This document shows, one piece after another, positions 32,868-42,609 of a stretch of DNA of 64,000 nucleotides. The number at the start of each line of letters is the position of its first letter. Within the stretch, counting starts at the first letter, position 1. The position numbers and the translations under genes are program-made. The DNA comes from Fibrobacter sp. (lineage in GTDB: Bacteria; Fibrobacterota; Fibrobacteria; Fibrobacterales; Fibrobacteraceae), in assembly GCA_017503015.1 (NCBI GenBank), contig JAFVTX010000030.1, forward strand, positions 1 through 64,000, written 5' to 3'. Under the pieces are notes generated by a model. That model saw nothing but the letters and a program-made list of their open reading frames with translations, did no database searches and was not told where the DNA came from.

Positions 32868-34442
32868 ATTATCCTGTTTTTCCAGCTTTTCTAGAATGCT
32901 TTCGCCGGAGCGCTTGCGGCCAAGCATCAGCGCTGACGTAGCCGCCGCATAAAGGGCGCAGGCGTTCTTGTAGTGGGTATTCTGGCGGAACTTGGCGTAA
33001 TCGGCGGCAGAGTTGTTGTGGATCATGAACGCCCAGTCCGAAGCCTGGAAAAGCACCAGTTCGCGAGCCACCTGATCGTAACAGCGTTTCAAGAAACTGG
33101 CCAAAGCCTTGGGAGCCCTGTTCTGCCTGGCTTTCAAGTCGTTCATCATGCCCCGCATCTTGAAAAACAGCGGGTAGGCCCAGCTCACCTCGTCGTTCAT
33201 CCAGACTTCGCCAAAGCCGCCCTCGCCCCAAGACGAAAAGATGGGGTCATGAATATCTGGGTCTGGAGAGCTTTGCATGGTGTCTTCTAGAGAGGCCATT
33301 TCCACTACGCGGGAACTGGCGGCCCGCTCGAACAGTTTTTCGATGAACAGGGGACCTTCGAACCACCAGTGTCCAAAGAGTTCGGCGTCGTAAGGGCACA
33401 AGATGGAGACCTTGTTGCCATCCATCTGGGGCAAGAGTTCGGTAACGGTCGCTTCACGGTTCGCCACAAACAGGCGGGCGTGATCCTCTACCAGGCGGAG
33501 CGCATTCCAAGGGCGGTAAATCTGCTTGTCTTCGCTGCCGGTAATGCGGTAATACTTCAGGCCCGTCTCTATGGGAGTCTTGCCCGCCATAAAGTAATCG
33601 CCCAAGTATTCGGGAGTGCGTTCCTGGGAAATATCCTTGAAGAATTCCCGGTATTCCGGATGCCCAGGGTAACCTGTCTTACGGCTCCAGACCTCCATAG
33701 AGCTGCTCTGTTCACGACCCATGCAATAAAGCCCCGCAGGGGTCTTTATTGGCGCAAATACTCCGTATTTGGGTGCGGGCTTTGCCAAAAGCACGCCATG
33801 GGTCTCCAAGAAGAAATACTTGAAGCCGAATTCAGCCAGAATGGAATCCAGCCCCTGGAAATAACCGCACTCCGGCAACCAGAGCCCGCTGGGCTTGCGA
33901 CCGAAGGCCTCTTCGAAGGCGCGGACGGTAATGCCCAACTGCAGGCGGATTGCCTCTACATCTGACTGGTAGGCGGGCAAAAACGGGTGGGTCCCAACGC
34001 AGGTAATGAGCGTCAGCTTGCCCCGTTCTTCCAGTTCCTTAAGAACCGGGACAATTTCCATGTCGCAGGGGCCTTCCCAAGTGCTGATCAGGGCCAGCTG
34101 CCGACGGTAATAAAAATCCACCACCTCCGACAAGGCTTCGTCACCGCGGGCGCGAACACGCTCCTTTTCCAAAAGGTCCAGCTGCTTGTGCAAATGCCGG
34201 GTAAACTTTTCCAGCAGGAGCTTGTCGGTAAGCATGGCAAGCAGGGCCGAAGACACGCTCAGGTTCAGGGTGCCGGGCACGCCCTTCTCTTGCAGGCGCC
34301 AGAGCATCTGGATCAGGGGCAGGTAGGTTTCCGCCATAGCCTCGAAAAACCAGTTCTCTTCTAAGAACCGGTCAAATTCAGGCTCACGCACAAAAGGAAG
34401 GTGCGCGTGGAGCAGCAAGTGTATCTTGCCGGGGGCGGACAT
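32838..34442 (-). CDS. GH57 1,4-alpha-glucan branching enzyme
   Basis: 534 residues. GH57 signature regions are visible in order: HAHLPFVREPEF (region 1), SLWLPECGYFQGLD-like segment with the catalytic Glu (WLPECGY), and PYDAELFGHWWFEGP with the catalytic Asp. The C-terminal helical domain (DUF1957) contains the SSWGEGGFGEVWMN region. GH57 branching enzymes make alpha-1,6 links in glycogen-type glucans. There is no signal peptide, so the protein is cytosolic. It starts 33 bp after the DUF4912 gene on the same strand, with AAGGTCC before the ATG, and is convergent with the maltokinase gene. Confidence 0.9.
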   Translation of the reverse strand: MSAPGKIHLLLHAHLPFVREPEFDRFLEENWFFEAMAETYLPLIQMLWRLQEKGVPGTLNLSVSSALLAMLTDKLLLEKFTRHLHKQLDLLEKERVRARGDEALSEVVDFYYRRQLALISTWEGPCDMEIVPVLKELEERGKLTLITCVGTHPFLPAYQSDVEAIRLQLGITVRAFEEAFGRKPSGLWLPECGYFQGLDSILAEFGFKYFFLETHGVLLAKPAPKYGVFAPIKTPAGLYCMGREQSSSMEVWSRKTGYPGHPEYREFFKDISQERTPEYLGDYFMAGKTPIETGLKYYRITGSEDKQIYRPWNALRLVEDHARLFVANREATVTELLPQMDGNKVSILCPYDAELFGHWWFEGPLFIEKLFERAASSRVVEMASLEDTMQSSPDPDIHDPIFSSWGEGGFGEVWMNDEVSWAYPLFFKMRGMMNDLKARQNRAPKALASFLKRCYDQVARELVLFQASDWAFMIHNNSAADYAKFRQNTHYKNACALYAAATSALMLGRKRSGESILEKLEKQDNLFPWIGELD

Positions 34443-34475
34443 AGACGCCGGACCTTGGAGCGACCCTCGCGGGAA

Positions 34476-35654
34476 CTACTCCGTACGCTTCACCACGATA
34501 GGAACAATCGTCGTCGGGAAATCGCCGTCCTTGTCGGTGGCGAACACCGGGATAATCTTCGTAGAATCGGGCAGGTCCTCTTCGAAGCTAAATGTTCCGT
34601 CCGGATTCAGGGGGAACGGTTCGCCACGCACCTGCAGGTGAGCGTCAGGACGGGTTCCGCCATAGACGATCAGGCGGGTCTTGACCCACAGGAAAAAGTC
34701 CTTGCCGTAGTTCACGGAATCCTTGGGGAGTTCCAGCTTATTGCTCTTGAGGGCTGCACTGGAAAGAGCGCCCGAGAACATGGAGCCCGAAGAGCTAGAG
34801 AGGCTTTCAAGCCAGTTCTTGGCAGACATGCTGGAAAGGCCCGAGCTGCCGAACCCGCCGAGGGCGGCACCGCCCAAAGAGGCCCGGACAAAGGCGTCGT
34901 TCAGGTTCACTTCGGAACCGTCCGTAGAGTAGGCCTGCACAGGAGCAGATTCCACGAGAGGCATAAAGTTCTTGCCGGCGGCAAAACCCAGCACGGCCAC
35001 CGTCTTTTCGGAAGCCTTGTTCTCTACATACCAGCTGCGGGCATCGGCCGGCACCTCGATATCGTGGAACTTGCGCTTCTTGTTGCGCTTGACCGTCAGG
35101 TCGCCAGAAATGTTGAACAGGCGGAGCACCAGCTTGCCCTTACCCTTGCGGGCACGCTTGATACGGTCTTCGGAAACATCCCAGAAGGCCTGCATCCAGT
35201 TGGGGTCCTTCTGCATGAGCACCAGGTATTCGGCGTCGTAGGACTGGGCCAAAGAAGCCGTCTTTGTTACGGGCTTTGCAGAAGCCTTGACCGTGGAAAC
35301 CTTTTCGGTTGCCTTCGCAGTCACCTTTGCTGCCGCTTTCGTAACTTTCTTGGCCGTAATGTTCTTGGACACGTCGGTCTGTTCAGAAGCCTTAGGAGCT
35401 GACTTTGCCACCTTGGCAAGGGCCTTTGCCGTCGCCTTCACGGCTTCGGCCACCTTCTTGATAGACTTGGACCTGTCCAGAGTCTTCTTGGCGGATTCCA
35501 CCTTCTTCGTTGCCGTTTCCACAGCGGCCTTAGCCTTGGTCGCCGCAGTCTTTACGGTCTTTTCGACCTTCTTTTCTACAGCTTTTGCCGTAGTCTTGGC
35601 AGATGCCTTCGGGGCAGCCTTCTTTGCTACAGCAGTTGTTTTCTTGACAGCCAT
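34476..35654 (-). CDS. DUF4912 protein with Lys/Ala-rich N-terminal extension
   Basis: 392 residues. The first 130 or so residues are an Ala/Lys/Thr/Val-rich low-complexity tract (KKVEKTVKTAATKAKA and similar), resembling histone H1-like or DNA-binding tails. The DUF4912 domain follows (about 140-235) with YLVLMQKDPNWMQAFWDVSE, KLVLRLFNISG and ARSWYVENKA. The rest is Ser/Gly-rich and ends in a short beta domain. DUF4912 proteins are often next to GH57 branching enzymes; their role is not known. A perfect AGGAGG precedes the ATG. Confidence 0.8.
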   Translation of the reverse strand: MAVKKTTAVAKKAAPKASAKTTAKAVEKKVEKTVKTAATKAKAAVETATKKVESAKKTLDRSKSIKKVAEAVKATAKALAKVAKSAPKASEQTDVSKNITAKKVTKAAAKVTAKATEKVSTVKASAKPVTKTASLAQSYDAEYLVLMQKDPNWMQAFWDVSEDRIKRARKGKGKLVLRLFNISGDLTVKRNKKRKFHDIEVPADARSWYVENKASEKTVAVLGFAAGKNFMPLVESAPVQAYSTDGSEVNLNDAFVRASLGGAALGGFGSSGLSSMSAKNWLESLSSSSGSMFSGALSSAALKSNKLELPKDSVNYGKDFFLWVKTRLIVYGGTRPDAHLQVRGEPFPLNPDGTFSFEEDLPDSTKIIPVFATDKDGDFPTTIVPIVVKRTE

Positions 35655-35678
35655 TTTCAGCCTCCTTTAATAAAACTT

Positions 35679-36917
35679 CTAGCGGGTCTGACCCCAGTTG
35701 CCGACACCCATCAAGCCTATGCGGAACCCTAAAAAGATTTCATCCCACCCACGGCCAGAATCGGCAAAACGCTTTCCTCCCTGGAAAGACAAATCCAACG
35801 TTGTCCCCTTACGGCCCAAAGGGAATCCAGCACCCAAAGAACCGCCCAGTTCATAAACATCCTTCACATACCAGGTCTTGTACCAACCTCCCAAACGGTA
35901 GGTGATGCGATCCAGGTACGGGTCATAGAACATGGGGCTTCCATCGCGTTGGAGCCCGAAAGCGACCAACAAATCTTTCTGGGTTTCCGTGACAGATTCC
36001 ATATTGAAACTGCCACCGATGTTTTCGATATCCTTGTCCCATCCGCGGGCCGCAATGTCAAACATCACATTGTTCCGTTTCATAAAGCGGAAATTCATGC
36101 CCGCGGCAAGCATTGCAGGAACATCGATTTCCCTGGATTTCTTGGTAGGAGCCAAGGTATCCAGTTCGCTCATGCGGAAATTGTAGTCCAATTCGTTCAA
36201 AAGGGTATGGGGCGTAGTGTAAGAGAAGTAGAACGAGGACTGATGGCCGCGATACTGCAAGGCGGCCGTATAATATGCCGGATGGTTCTTGATTTCCCAA
36301 GTGCCATCCACGTAGTCAGAAATTTCGGCATTGCTTACCGCCCAAGTATCTTCAGAAGAAAGCCCTTCCGTATTCGGGCCCATAGAAATTTTGCGTATGG
36401 AGTTGCCCATCACCACGTGGGCCGACGCACCTACGGAGAAATTGCGGATGACCGGCAGGCGGAACGTGTAGCTCGGAACAATCTCGTAGACACTGCTCTG
36501 GTATTCGATGGTGGTTTCCAGCGAATTCTTACCGTTGCTCACTTCTTCGTTCAAATTAGACGCATAGCTCTGCCACAGGGAAAGTCCCATGGCACCAAAG
36601 CCGCCCATAGGGAACGACAGGTTGAACGAGGGCATGGTGATGTTGTTCACCCCGAAATTATCCCCGTGATTTTCCAAGGATACCATTTCTATCAAGAAAT
36701 TGACATTGAAAACAACCTTGGTATCGAATGCATTGCGGGCAGGGTTCAGCACCGAAAGACCTTCGGCATCTCCCGTCTTTGCACCACCGGCATAACCGCG
36801 GCCCGCCGTAGACGCCATACCGCCGGCCACCTGCTCCTCGCCAAGAGCGTCAAGACCGATGACAGAGGCGAAACCGCAGACGGCTAAAGCAAGGAGAATA
36901 AGGATAATCTTTTTCAT
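35679..36917 (-). CDS. Outer membrane beta-barrel protein (PorV/OmpP1-like)
   Basis: 412 residues. Signal peptide MKKIILILLALAVCGFAS. The mature start GGMASTAGRGYAGGAKTGDAEGLSVLNPA resembles the hatch of FadL/PorV-like barrels, and amphipathic beta strands run to the C-terminus (LGFRIGLMGVGNW). The specific ligand or secretion role cannot be told. The start shares one base with the stop of the upstream lipoprotein gene (TAATG), so the two are coupled. Confidence 0.65.
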   Translation of the reverse strand: MKKIILILLALAVCGFASVIGLDALGEEQVAGGMASTAGRGYAGGAKTGDAEGLSVLNPARNAFDTKVVFNVNFLIEMVSLENHGDNFGVNNITMPSFNLSFPMGGFGAMGLSLWQSYASNLNEEVSNGKNSLETTIEYQSSVYEIVPSYTFRLPVIRNFSVGASAHVVMGNSIRKISMGPNTEGLSSEDTWAVSNAEISDYVDGTWEIKNHPAYYTAALQYRGHQSSFYFSYTTPHTLLNELDYNFRMSELDTLAPTKKSREIDVPAMLAAGMNFRFMKRNNVMFDIAARGWDKDIENIGGSFNMESVTETQKDLLVAFGLQRDGSPMFYDPYLDRITYRLGGWYKTWYVKDVYELGGSLGAGFPLGRKGTTLDLSFQGGKRFADSGRGWDEIFLGFRIGLMGVGNWGQTR

Positions 36918-38311
36918 TACTTATCCCCCCTCTTGTTTGCAAGCCAGAGTTTCAAGGTCGAGGGCTGCTTCATGACGGAACTGAAATCGTAGCGGGCATG
37001 GTCAAAATGGGAGAAAAATACATAGGATGTATCTTTCTTAGAGGTCACGTGGTCAGAATACGAGGAATCCTTCGGCTGCAAGACCGGGTAACCCAGACGC
37101 ATCATCATCTTGAAGGTGCGGCCGTCGCGAGCACGGTTGATAAAGTCCCGAAGGCCGTAAGTCACCTGCAGAGTGAGAGAGTCCCCTTCATAGAAAACCA
37201 TATTGGGGTGACCTTTGGACGCAATCAAAGACTTGTTCAACTTGTAGGCCTCCATCTGGCGGACGCTTTTGCCTGCGCTATCCGTATAGGAGCCTACCAC
37301 AACCTGGATGGGCAGTCCCAGTTCGTTTGAACCCTGGCTGTCATCCTTTGCATAAGTCATCTGGGCAAGGACCACCGTCTGGCGAACATCATCGCCATCG
37401 TCAGCCATATAAGGGAACTCATCACCATAAAACTCGGACAATGCTTTCATAATAGGAGCACTTTCGTATTCCACAACAAGAGAATCATAGATACCGCCAT
37501 GGAGAACTAAGCAATCAGAACATGACTCCTTGTTCGAGATGATATGGGCCATGCGGAAGGGATCGTATTCATTATAGCTCTTTTCTTTGGGGAAAGAAAC
37601 CCAGAGTTTTGGGTACAGCGATGTCCCTGCTCCGTAGAAACGATAGGTTCTTGCCGCCTCCGGAGCAGACAATCTTAGCTGCAGGCGGCAGGCCCGCGAA
37701 ACACCCTTCATAGCAGTCAACAATGCCGAAGGAAGCGATATTTTCATCACCGAATCCTTAGCAGAAACAGAAATCGAAACAGAGATATCCACCGAAGAAT
37801 CTGCTTTCCACTTCGACAAGCTAGACAGCCACAAAGAATCAGAAATGTCTCCAACGCTATCTACAAATGATTTAGAAGGGCCCTTGTCAAGTATCCAGCT
37901 AACATTCAAAGTCAATTCTTCATTTAAAGGCAGAGAATCAGCCGGGTAAGACTTAGATGAGTAGAAAGGCCTTAAAACATATAGAGACATGTACGCCGTA
38001 GCCGAATCAGACTTTTTGAGATCCGCAAAGAAAACGGAATCATAAAAAGCCATGTCAAAAACAAGATCATGGGAAATATTTGCTGTTTTACCAAGCACGG
38101 CCCTGTCATTTGCAAGACTTGGGGCAGAGTCCAAAAAAACTTCTGACGAAAGAGGCGTCAGGTTTTCGACACTCAATGTTTGAACACTATAGCCACCAGG
38201 AATTCCCTGGTCAGAAAGCCAGTCCGTCATAACAGTCTCATCGGAGTCAAAGATACAAGCAGACAAGGCTAAAGCCATCAACAATAGGTAAACAAATAAA
38301 ATCTTTTTCAC
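36917..38311 (-). CDS. Lipoprotein of unknown function
   Basis: 464 residues. The start is GTG 38311: AGGAG lies 6 nt before it and VKKILFVYLLLMALALSAC is a classic lipoprotein signal with lipobox LSAC. The same frame stays open for 1.3 kb further upstream, but that part is antisense to thrC and not coding. The mature part contains repeated Ser/Asp-rich beta segments (SVDISVSISVSAKDSVMKISL) and a CSDCLVLHG motif; the last third resembles Fibrobacter lipoproteins with DUF4270-like beta strands by general pattern only. Coupled to the outer membrane protein gene downstream. Confidence 0.6.
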   Translation of the reverse strand: MKKILFVYLLLMALALSACIFDSDETVMTDWLSDQGIPGGYSVQTLSVENLTPLSSEVFLDSAPSLANDRAVLGKTANISHDLVFDMAFYDSVFFADLKKSDSATAYMSLYVLRPFYSSKSYPADSLPLNEELTLNVSWILDKGPSKSFVDSVGDISDSLWLSSLSKWKADSSVDISVSISVSAKDSVMKISLPSALLTAMKGVSRACRLQLRLSAPEAARTYRFYGAGTSLYPKLWVSFPKEKSYNEYDPFRMAHIISNKESCSDCLVLHGGIYDSLVVEYESAPIMKALSEFYGDEFPYMADDGDDVRQTVVLAQMTYAKDDSQGSNELGLPIQVVVGSYTDSAGKSVRQMEAYKLNKSLIASKGHPNMVFYEGDSLTLQVTYGLRDFINRARDGRTFKMMMRLGYPVLQPKDSSYSDHVTSKKDTSYVFFSHFDHARYDFSSVMKQPSTLKLWLANKRGDK

Positions 38312-38373
38312 CCAGGTCTCCTGGTCTAATTCATAAAATACGGATATAATATAGAAAAATAGCCCCATTTTAC

Positions 38374-38381
38374 TATATTTG
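38374..38381 (+). promoter_or_regulatory. TATATTTG promoter element before thrC
   Basis: TATATTTG matches TAnnTTTG. It ends 23 nt before the thrC ATG, and AAGAGGA follows as ribosome-binding site, so this transcript has a short leader, unlike the rlmN and obgE cases. Confidence 0.5.
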
Positions 38382-38404
38382 TGCCGTAAAAACAAGAGGA
38401 CATT

Positions 38405-39745
38405 ATGGCCCAATTCAACGCCCATTTTAGGAACATCAACGGGGACGATACCTACCCGCTGACCGACGTCATTTACCGCAGCAAGGTGGACGGAAGCCTG
38501 CTCGAAGTCGAGCACGACCGTGCAGCCCTTGCCGAGAAGAGCCCCGACGAATGGAAGAAGCTCTTTGCCGAACGCCGTATGAGCTTTGAACCGGCCGACA
38601 TGAGCGGTATTTGGAGCAAGCGCGAGATGGTGCTCCCCGACATGCCCCTCGAAGACATCGTCACCATGCGCGAAGGCTGGAGCCCGCTTTTTGACGCGGC
38701 CCCGCTGGCCAAGGAAATGGGCATCAAGAGCCTCAAGGTGAAGCTTTGCGGCAACTCCCACACGGGCAGCTTCAAGGACATCGGCATGACGGTTCTCGTG
38801 AACCAGGTGAACCACATTATCAAGAAAAAGATTCACGAAATTGACGCCGTGGCCTGCGCCTCTACCGGCGACACCTCCGCAGCCTTGAGCGCCTACTGCG
38901 CCAAGGCCGGCATCCCGAGCATCGTGTTCCTCCCCGCCGGGAAGACCAGCGTCGCCCAGCTGATCCAGCCGATTTCTAACGGCAGCATCGTCTTGGCCCT
39001 CGACACCGACTTTGACGGCTGCATGAAGATTGTGCAGCAGGTCACCGCCGACAACCGCATCTACCTCGCGAACTCCATGAACAGCCTCCGCGTGGAAGGC
39101 CAGAAGACCATTTCTCCGGAAATCTGCCAGGAAATGGGCTGGAAGGTGCCCGACACCGTGATTATCCCGGGCGGAAACCTCGGCAACGTGAGCGCACTCG
39201 CCAAGGGTTTCGAAGACTGCAAGGCCATGGGCCTCATCGACCGCATTCCGCGCATCATCGTCGCCCAGGCCGAGAATGCTAACCCGTTCTACCAGGCTTA
39301 CGAACGCGGCTTCGACAAGCTCGTCCCGATGCAGGCGAAGAAGACGCTTGCCTCCGCCATCCAGATTGGTAACCCGGTCAGCTACCCGAAGGCCGTACGC
39401 GCCATCCAGAAGACGAACGGCATGGTCGTGAGTGTTTCCGAAGAAGAACTCGCGAACGCCGCCCACCGCGGTGACCGCATCGGTCTCTACTGCTGCCCGC
39501 ACACCGGCGTGGCCCTTGGCGCCCTTGAAAAGCTCGTGGCCGCGGGCAAGATCGACAAGGAAGAAAACGTGGTCGTCATCAGCACGGCACACGGCCTCAA
39601 GTTCACCGAATTCAAGGTGGGCTACCACGAAAAGAAGCTCGAGAATATCTGCTCCAAGTTCGCGAACCCCGTGTTCAAGGCCCCGGCAGACCTGGGCGCC
39701 GTCATGGACATCTTGAAGAAAGAGATGGCCGAGAGAAGGCGCTAA
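38405..39745 (+). CDS. thrC: Threonine synthase
   Basis: PLP enzyme converting O-phosphohomoserine to threonine. 446 residues. The PLP lysine lies in NSHTGSFKDIGM; the phosphate-binding glycine-rich loop is IPGGNLGNVSA; ASTGDTSAALSAYCAKAG matches the fold-II core. The C-terminal STAHGLKFTEFK region is also typical. AAGAGGA before the ATG supports the start. It stands alone between minus-strand genes. Confidence 0.94.
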   Translation: MAQFNAHFRNINGDDTYPLTDVIYRSKVDGSLLEVEHDRAALAEKSPDEWKKLFAERRMSFEPADMSGIWSKREMVLPDMPLEDIVTMREGWSPLFDAAPLAKEMGIKSLKVKLCGNSHTGSFKDIGMTVLVNQVNHIIKKKIHEIDAVACASTGDTSAALSAYCAKAGIPSIVFLPAGKTSVAQLIQPISNGSIVLALDTDFDGCMKIVQQVTADNRIYLANSMNSLRVEGQKTISPEICQEMGWKVPDTVIIPGGNLGNVSALAKGFEDCKAMGLIDRIPRIIVAQAENANPFYQAYERGFDKLVPMQAKKTLASAIQIGNPVSYPKAVRAIQKTNGMVVSVSEEELANAAHRGDRIGLYCCPHTGVALGALEKLVAAGKIDKEENVVVISTAHGLKFTEFKVGYHEKKLENICSKFANPVFKAPADLGAVMDILKKEMAERRR

Positions 39746-39816
39746 TGCGCCAGCATTAGCAAATGGCTTTCAGACGCCGCTAAGCGGAGGCTTCTCTTTT
39801 TTCTCAACGATACAGA

Positions 39817-39844
39817 AAAATCCCCGTCGTTGACGGGGATTTTC
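39817..39844. terminator. Bidirectional terminator between thrC and the fibro-slime gene
   Basis: AAAATCCCCGTC-GTT-GACGGGGATTTT is a perfect stem with A-runs on one side and T-runs on the other, so it can stop transcription from both convergent genes. A smaller hairpin with T-run (GCCGCTAAGCGGAGGC, TTTTTT) precedes it near 39776-39801. Confidence 0.9.
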
Positions 39845-39865
39845 AATTGTTTCTATACCACTACT

Positions 39866-42415
39866 TTACTTCTTAACCCTGTGGTAACCGCGAGTGGTCG
39901 TCTCTGAGGTACGGGTGTAGATGAATTCCACTTCGGTTGGTTCACCCGCCTGAATAGCGCAATACTTACCATCAATACGGACAACCGTCACCTGATAAAT
40001 GTAGGGGCCCGTACCAAGTTTTCTACCATTTTGAGCAACGGGGTACATTTTCATGGCCACAAGCATCGCTCCAGCACCATGCAATTTGTTGTCTGCAGAA
40101 CAGTCATCACTGTATTTGGGCACTCCATCTAGAGCCTTGTTAAACTCATCAATTCCCATTTCCTGGCTATACTGGCTCACGAAATGACCCATGTGGTCAA
40201 ATACGCGCACATTCACACGGAACGGCTGCATCACGAGGAAGTTAAAAGTCACGCAAGGATCGATTTCGCCTGGGGCATGGGTACACAGCCCTTCTTTGGA
40301 ATCCTTACCCGCATAGGTAGCGTAAGAACCGAGACTCGGGTCGTCTACAAACTTTCTCTGCAAGTCTGCGCTCACGCTGTTGGGGTCGGCCCCATTCACC
40401 ATGTCCGGTGTAATGGGAATCATCTTCAATTCGCCCGTAGCATTGTTCGGGAGGCCATCGCTACCAGCGAGATTCGTAAGCTTTTGAGACTGTGCCGTAA
40501 AGTCCGGACGGTTGATAGCCTTGTCCTGCTGGACAACAGCTTCCTCATACTTAACCGTCAGCATGACCTTAGCCCATTCATCGGGGAAACCTTCCACCTT
40601 TTTACCTGAAGCGGACACAACATCAATAGCATGGGTGTTCCAATACGGATACACCATGTTTTCAGAACCCTCAAGTCCCGTGTAGTTGAAAGCAAGGCCA
40701 TCACCATTACGGATATTACCGATAATGTTGCCCTGCTCGTCAACAAGAACGCCCTTAAATTCGTAGTTGATGTCACCTGTTCCGTTATCCACCTCAGAAA
40801 CGCCCGTCAGAAGTACGCCGAACACCTGTTCCTGACCATTCACCACACGACGAACCAGCATGGAATAGCTTGTAGAAGCCGGATCAACCTTACCACCAAC
40901 TTGAACACCAGCATTAGCCGCAGCCTGCTGTTGGAGAGCCTGCATCGTTGTAGCATCCAACTTAGTATTCATGGTAACAGAGATAGAGGACTGTCCCGCA
41001 TCTATAGTAGCAAGCGCTTCGGTAATGGTTGGCTGACCATACTTAGAAGGAGCCAGTTCAGAAAGGGAGGTACGAATCAGCATATTAGAACCATCGGTCT
41101 GACGGTCTGCATAGAAGAAGTGCAGGTGGTGCCAGGAGCCTTCGCCCCAACCGGTTGCATCGCTTGCGCCAGTGCAGTTTGTATAGTCAGCCAAAGGTTC
41201 GCCAGCATGGCAACCATGGTTATTCTGGGCCAAGGTCTGAATGTTCACAGCACCGGGGGCGGCCAAGTGGTTACCGCCAAGGTCCACCACAAGTACGCCG
41301 TCCACAAAGATCCACATGTCATCGTCACCCACGAACTCAAACACTTCGCCACCGCCCTCCTGGTTGACGGCCCTGTACTTGAACTTAGCGTAGCCCATCA
41401 TAGTGAAGGCATAGTTGCGCAAGAACTGATTTGCACCGACAGCCTGAGCTGCCGTAGGTGACTTGGGACCGCCGTTAGCTTTCCAGCGAGCACACTCGTC
41501 CTTTCCCTTCTGATCATCCTTATACTGGTAGTTGTAAGGCGGGCAGAAAATAGCCAAGGACTGAGGCCCCCATTGAGTACAAGAGGGGTTGATCGGGGTG
41601 TTGTTCGCACCCTTGACCTGCACCTGAGGATTACAGGCCGGAACACCAGAATAAATGCCATTAACGACAGAATCCAAAGGTGCGTAACCACCATTGTTGT
41701 AGTTGTAATTCACTTGATAAAGGTTGTGGCCCACCGAAGGCAAATCCAATGTTTTGTTGATTCGGAAGTTCACACCTTCCACATCTTCGTACCACTGCTG
41801 GAAATTTCCGTTGTCGCACAAATCCGCAAGCTTTTGAATATGTACACCATCGTACATATCATATTCGCCATCAGGTTTTTTCGGATCGAAAACCAGATGT
41901 GGTTGAACCATGCCTGGGGTATAGTAAACCTTGTTGGCCCAAGCACCAGCCTGAGCACAGCTAGCCGTCTTAACAGACTCCAGAGGAGAGTTCTGACCAT
42001 TGGCGTAGTTACGGGTCTTGTCAGCACATTCGCCATACTCCAGAGCAGGGCCAGTACTGACCTGCTGCAAATAGGGCGGAAGCTGAGGGTTTACAATCAT
42101 CGGCTTGCCATCGACACCAATCATAGACCCATTACCGGAACGATGGTTTCCACAAGACATGTGGAAAGCCGCTCTATCGTACCAAGCCTGATCATACCCC
42201 ACGCAACCAAGGGTCGCGGCTTCAGCCAACATTTTGTTGCCGCACTGGCCACCGCAGTAATTGTTGTCACCTGTACTGGCAAACTCTTCCGAAAAGTTCT
42301 CAAAGTCCGGGTGTTCCACACTAAAGTCGCGGACCACGATGTCCAGTTGGGCGTCTGCAGCAAAAGCGGAACCCGCAAAGCAAGCGCAAGCCGCAATCCA
42401 TTTTACTGTTTTCAT
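39866..42415 (-). CDS. Fibro-slime domain surface protein
   Basis: 849 residues. The start is ATG 42415, with GGTGGAG 9 nt before it; an upstream extension of the frame is not coding. Signal peptide MKTVKWIAACACFAGSAFA. The N-terminal two thirds match the fibro-slime domain (TIGR02148), with LDIVVRDFSVEHPDFENF, a PA14-like segment VFEFVGDDDMWIFVDGVLVV, DLGGNHL, and WHHLHFFYADRQTDGSNMLIR. Fibro-slime proteins of F. succinogenes are associated with cellulose binding and outer membrane surface. The domain has many cysteines. The C-terminal third holds RVFDHMGHFVSQYSQ and KMYPVAQNGRKLGTGPYIYQVTV. It is monocistronic with terminators downstream. Confidence 0.88.
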   Translation of the reverse strand: MKTVKWIAACACFAGSAFAADAQLDIVVRDFSVEHPDFENFSEEFASTGDNNYCGGQCGNKMLAEAATLGCVGYDQAWYDRAAFHMSCGNHRSGNGSMIGVDGKPMIVNPQLPPYLQQVSTGPALEYGECADKTRNYANGQNSPLESVKTASCAQAGAWANKVYYTPGMVQPHLVFDPKKPDGEYDMYDGVHIQKLADLCDNGNFQQWYEDVEGVNFRINKTLDLPSVGHNLYQVNYNYNNGGYAPLDSVVNGIYSGVPACNPQVQVKGANNTPINPSCTQWGPQSLAIFCPPYNYQYKDDQKGKDECARWKANGGPKSPTAAQAVGANQFLRNYAFTMMGYAKFKYRAVNQEGGGEVFEFVGDDDMWIFVDGVLVVDLGGNHLAAPGAVNIQTLAQNNHGCHAGEPLADYTNCTGASDATGWGEGSWHHLHFFYADRQTDGSNMLIRTSLSELAPSKYGQPTITEALATIDAGQSSISVTMNTKLDATTMQALQQQAAANAGVQVGGKVDPASTSYSMLVRRVVNGQEQVFGVLLTGVSEVDNGTGDINYEFKGVLVDEQGNIIGNIRNGDGLAFNYTGLEGSENMVYPYWNTHAIDVVSASGKKVEGFPDEWAKVMLTVKYEEAVVQQDKAINRPDFTAQSQKLTNLAGSDGLPNNATGELKMIPITPDMVNGADPNSVSADLQRKFVDDPSLGSYATYAGKDSKEGLCTHAPGEIDPCVTFNFLVMQPFRVNVRVFDHMGHFVSQYSQEMGIDEFNKALDGVPKYSDDCSADNKLHGAGAMLVAMKMYPVAQNGRKLGTGPYIYQVTVVRIDGKYCAIQAGEPTEVEFIYTRTSETTTRGYHRVKK

Positions 42416-42609
42416 ATAACTCAATCTCCACCTATATACAATAGGTACAATATGACCTGTGTAAATATAATCCATATTGGACCCACATGTTAGTCTTTTT
42501 TGCGATTTTTTACCGAAAAAATGGGTATTGCATTTTTTCCGTGACTCAAAACAATTGGTTTTCACCATATTTTGTTAAAAAGGATTTACGTTTTCCTATA
42601 ATTCTCTAC

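Noticed and set aside
38312-39628. Upstream extension of the 36917-38311 lipoprotein frame
   Set aside because: It runs antisense through thrC; the GTG at 38311 with AGGAG and a lipoprotein signal is the real start.
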